This document shows, piece by piece, positions 61,697-64,000 of a stretch of DNA of 64,000 nucleotides. The position numbers and the translations under genes were made by a program. The stretch is from Erigeron canadensis (Eukaryota; Streptophyta; Magnoliopsida; Asterales; Asteraceae), in the NCBI RefSeq assembly GCF_010389155.1, contig NC_057761.1, forward strand, positions 14,820,501 to 14,884,500. Direction: 5' to 3'. Numbering within the stretch: position 1 is the first letter of the stretch; every line of letters begins with the position of its first letter. The notes below the pieces were generated by a model. That model had not been told where the DNA came from. It made no database searches and worked only from the letters and a program-made list of their open reading frames with translations.

Positions 61697-62344
61697 TGAT
61701 TGTACACCAAACCGAGATTAGGTTTTGAAGAGGGGATGCTAGGTGTTTTTGGTTGTTTGTTGGTGATTCCCCGAAAGTAGAGTGAATCTCCTTACGCCAA
61801 TCGAATATGATTGACATATGGCAAATTGAGATCGTGCCAATGATTATGGATCTGGTTGATTGAGTTTAGAATGCTCTTGGAAGGATATTATCATATCCGA
61901 TATCCAAGGATGCTTTTGCTTAATCATTGTAGGCTGTGGGAGGCTTCGGGATGGAGAGTCATCGTCCCGCCGCATGTTGCTGATATGTGAGGATATTATT
62001 GTAGGTTGTTGGAGCATCTCTTATAGAGAGAAGAGGACGTCCAGATCTGTGTGTGTGTTTTCTGGAGAAAAGGAGAATGAGAATTTAGGTTTAGGTTCAT
62101 TCATATATATAGGGATAGAAATCTTGGAGAATAAGTTTAGGGTTTTAGAGAATATTCGTAATAATATGCCAGATCTGGTATTTAGGACGAGATAAGAGCA
62201 AATCTCTTTAATTTAGGAGGAAGAGATTGAGATAATCACGTCCATATTTAGATAAGGCTTACAGCGGATACCTTCGTCACGCAAGGTCGGCTCTGTCACG
62301 AAGGTCGTGTTCCGTCACGAAGGGTGACATACACCAACAAGAAT

Positions 62345-63055
62345 GAAACCCAAAACCCAGTGAATATGGCGTAAGAAACTCCAATCAACAGTGTCAAAAG
62401 CAGATTGATTATCTATCTAAAACGCATATCTTGGTGGACCAGCACTTCTATGGTAATTATGCATAAGTTCTTAGGTCAATAGAATATTATCAGAATTTCT
62501 CCTTCCAGTGACAAAAGCAGATTGATTTATGCTAACTAGTTCATGCGAACTATCCTTCAACCTATCAGTGCTTATTTTACTAATGCACTTGTAGATAGTA
62601 TTACAACACGAAATAGGCCTATAGTCATTAATGGAGGACGGGGTCGTTACCTTTGGAATCAAAGTTATAATAGTATGGTTGAGTTGTTGTAAAATCTTGC
62701 CATTATGGAAGAATTCACGGACAACTAAACAGACATCTCCACCAACTATATCCCATGTACCTTTAAAGAATGCCGATGTATACCCATCAGGTCCCGGTTC
62801 CTTATCTTCTCCAATACCAAACATAGCCTGCCAAATTTCATTATCCTGAACGGTTTTAACCATAGACTGAGCACGGTTAACATCCAATGTTTTTTGAAAG
62901 AGCTGTGGTGATACCGAAACCACATCACTGCCCTCCTTGCTAAAAAAGTTTATGTAGTGATCAACCAAGGCAGTAGGGGCCGCACCACCCTCATGAGTTA
63001 CTCCATGCATGTCTATTATCAATTCAATTCAGTTATTAATAAAAGGAAGTTACAT
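62345..63055 (-). pseudogene. LINE ORF2, N-terminal part of reverse transcriptase
   Basis: Minus strand, open 63022-62471. Contains VDHYINFF, GPDGYTSAFFKGTWDIVG, LNHTIITLIPKV, INDYRPISCCNTIYKCISK and SINQSAFVTGR, the standard order of a plant LINE RT. After a stop it continues as ELMHNYHR...GPPRYAF and IDNQSAFDTVDWSFLRHI to 62345. Residues at the LARD2 border connect to VKWIMLCVSTTSFS at 56636. Upstream endonuclease and ORF1 are not seen: above about 63055 the sequence changes to gypsy remnants. Confidence 0.8.
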
Positions 63056-63109
63056 ACCATACCATCGAGGCTTTCTTACAATAATAAAAAGAGAATTTCA
63101 TTATGTGAC

Positions 63110-64000
63110 TATGGCTTGTTGTCTAACGGGGTCCATATCCATCCAGAGGCCCATACGAAGGTCCTTCGCTCCATGAGAACCAATGGGGTCCATTCTTGCC
63201 CTCTTCAGATACCTTCTTTGTTTTCGTCACCAAGGTCTCTATTCCTTCATCTGATTGATATTTGATCATTCCATGTGTTACTGACGGGATCATTTCAAAT
63301 TTCTGAATTCTTGGTCTCCCTAGGATTGCTTGGAAGTAACATTCCCTGGACCATGAAGAAGGCTATATTTTATGTTCGTTCCCAACGTCCTTTTCCTATT
63401 GTCATTTTCACAGATAAATTTCCTATCGGTCTAGCCATATTCCCAGAGTATCCTTGTAACAAAGCATCTGTCCTTTTGAAGGTCATTCATGACACAAGGT
63501 GTAACTTCCAAAATATTTCTTCGAAGAGAACGTTGCGTTCACTTCTTGTGTCCACACATATTTTTTTAACTTTTAAAATCTCAAAAATTGTGGAAATTAC
63601 CAGAGGGTCTTTGAAAATGGTGGTGTTGTAGATTGAGGGGAATGTGATCCTTGCCATGTTTCCTCTATAAGCCTTCGGGAACCTCTGTGTTTGCTCCGAG
63701 TTTGTTTCTTATAATATTGTAAATAGTTTTCACGGGGCCCTTATTTTTCTCATATGTTTCGTCCTCTTCTTAAAGCCCTGTTGTTGCCTTACGCTTTTCA
63801 CCAGGTGTGATAGCTTTCCTTCGTTTATTGCTTCTTCTATTGCCTTTCGGATCTGCCAACATGCATTTGTATCATGTCCGTTGTCCCTGTGAAACTAACT
63901 GTACTTCTTTGGATCTTTCCTGTTTCTTCCACTTAATCTGGATGGTGTGGGGAAGGTTTTTGCAACACTTTCAGTAAGTAATATTTCTTTAGGGCTCTTG
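63110..64000 (-). pseudogene. Ty3/gypsy gag-protease remnant
   Basis: Minus strand, frame-shifted, entering from beyond the window. At about 63900-63760: FHRDNGHDTNACWQIRKAI and EGKLSHLVK, the Gag zinc-region end of plant gypsy elements. At about 63655-63500: RITFPSIYNTTIFKDPLVIS and ICVDTRSERNVLF, the aspartic protease with D-T-R-S where D-T-G-S is expected. At about 63340-63112: ILGRPRIQKFEMIPSVTHG and a short end with stop. It is decayed and inactive; the altered protease site and frame breaks say so. It might be related to the LARD family, which also has gypsy pol remains, but no shared stretch proves this. Confidence 0.7.

Larger units (their letters stand above)
56645..62339 (-). mobile_element. 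LARD2: second copy of the gypsy-type non-autonomous element
   Basis: 5.7 kb on the minus strand. LTRs 61697-62339 (5') and 56645-57287 (3'), both exactly 643 bp, TG...CA ends. Target duplication AGAAT at 56640-56644 and 62340-62344, splitting the LINE. Primer site at 61678-61694; polypurine tract rich in G beside 57288. The internal 4.4 kb has a decayed integrase end (59305-59750) and otherwise non-coding DNA. It is the reference for LARD1, which lost the 59335-60550 counterpart. Confidence 0.9.

Overview
This 64-kb window is plant nuclear DNA made almost entirely of nested transposable elements. The evidence is Ty1/copia gag and pol with initiator-Met-tRNA-type primer sites, Ty3/gypsy remnants, a plant-type LINE with an RNase H/zinc-binding tail, AT-rich spacers and plant promoter boxes (TATAAATA, telo-box, G-box). 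I found no host gene, tRNA, rRNA or CRISPR. The retroelement style, especially the copia elements with a large additional ORF behind pol, suggests a eudicot, possibly Asteraceae; that is inference from memory.

Layout. 1-2061: 3' end of a copia element (C) with the tail of an additional ORF, then one LTR that also has a primer site behind it. 2062-6334: AT-rich DNA with minisatellites and a decayed minus-strand gag. 6335-16470: minus-strand copia material, a chimera (A/F) of two families, into which a 3.6-kb non-autonomous element (D) inserted. 16522-63055: a minus-strand LINE cut into pieces. It was hit by a solo-LTR-like element (X, target duplication TTTCT). X was then hit by a non-autonomous gypsy derivative (LARD1, CTTGA), which holds a broken copia (E), and by a 12.4-kb copia element (B, TCACC). 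A second copy of the gypsy derivative (LARD2, AGAAT) sits in opposite orientation in the LINE. 63110-64000: minus-strand gypsy gag-protease remnant running off the window.

A 100-N gap lies at 40524-40623. Sequence before it (25667-40523) and after it (40624-55425) is the same locus twice, with nested junctions and target duplications reproduced and mostly one-base indels concentrated toward the gap. I read this as two overlapping contig ends that were not merged, so the window really holds one element B.

Element B works as an LTR retrotransposon: gag (capsid, zinc knuckle), pol (protease, integrase, reverse transcriptase, RNase H), then an additional ORF of about 1,240 codons preceded by its own promoter-like block. 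The less obvious signals are two hairpin arrays shared by related minus-strand copia elements: GATCGT inverted repeats in the leaders of D and E, and a 56-bp hairpin repeat, with paired base changes, in the 3' tails of A and D.
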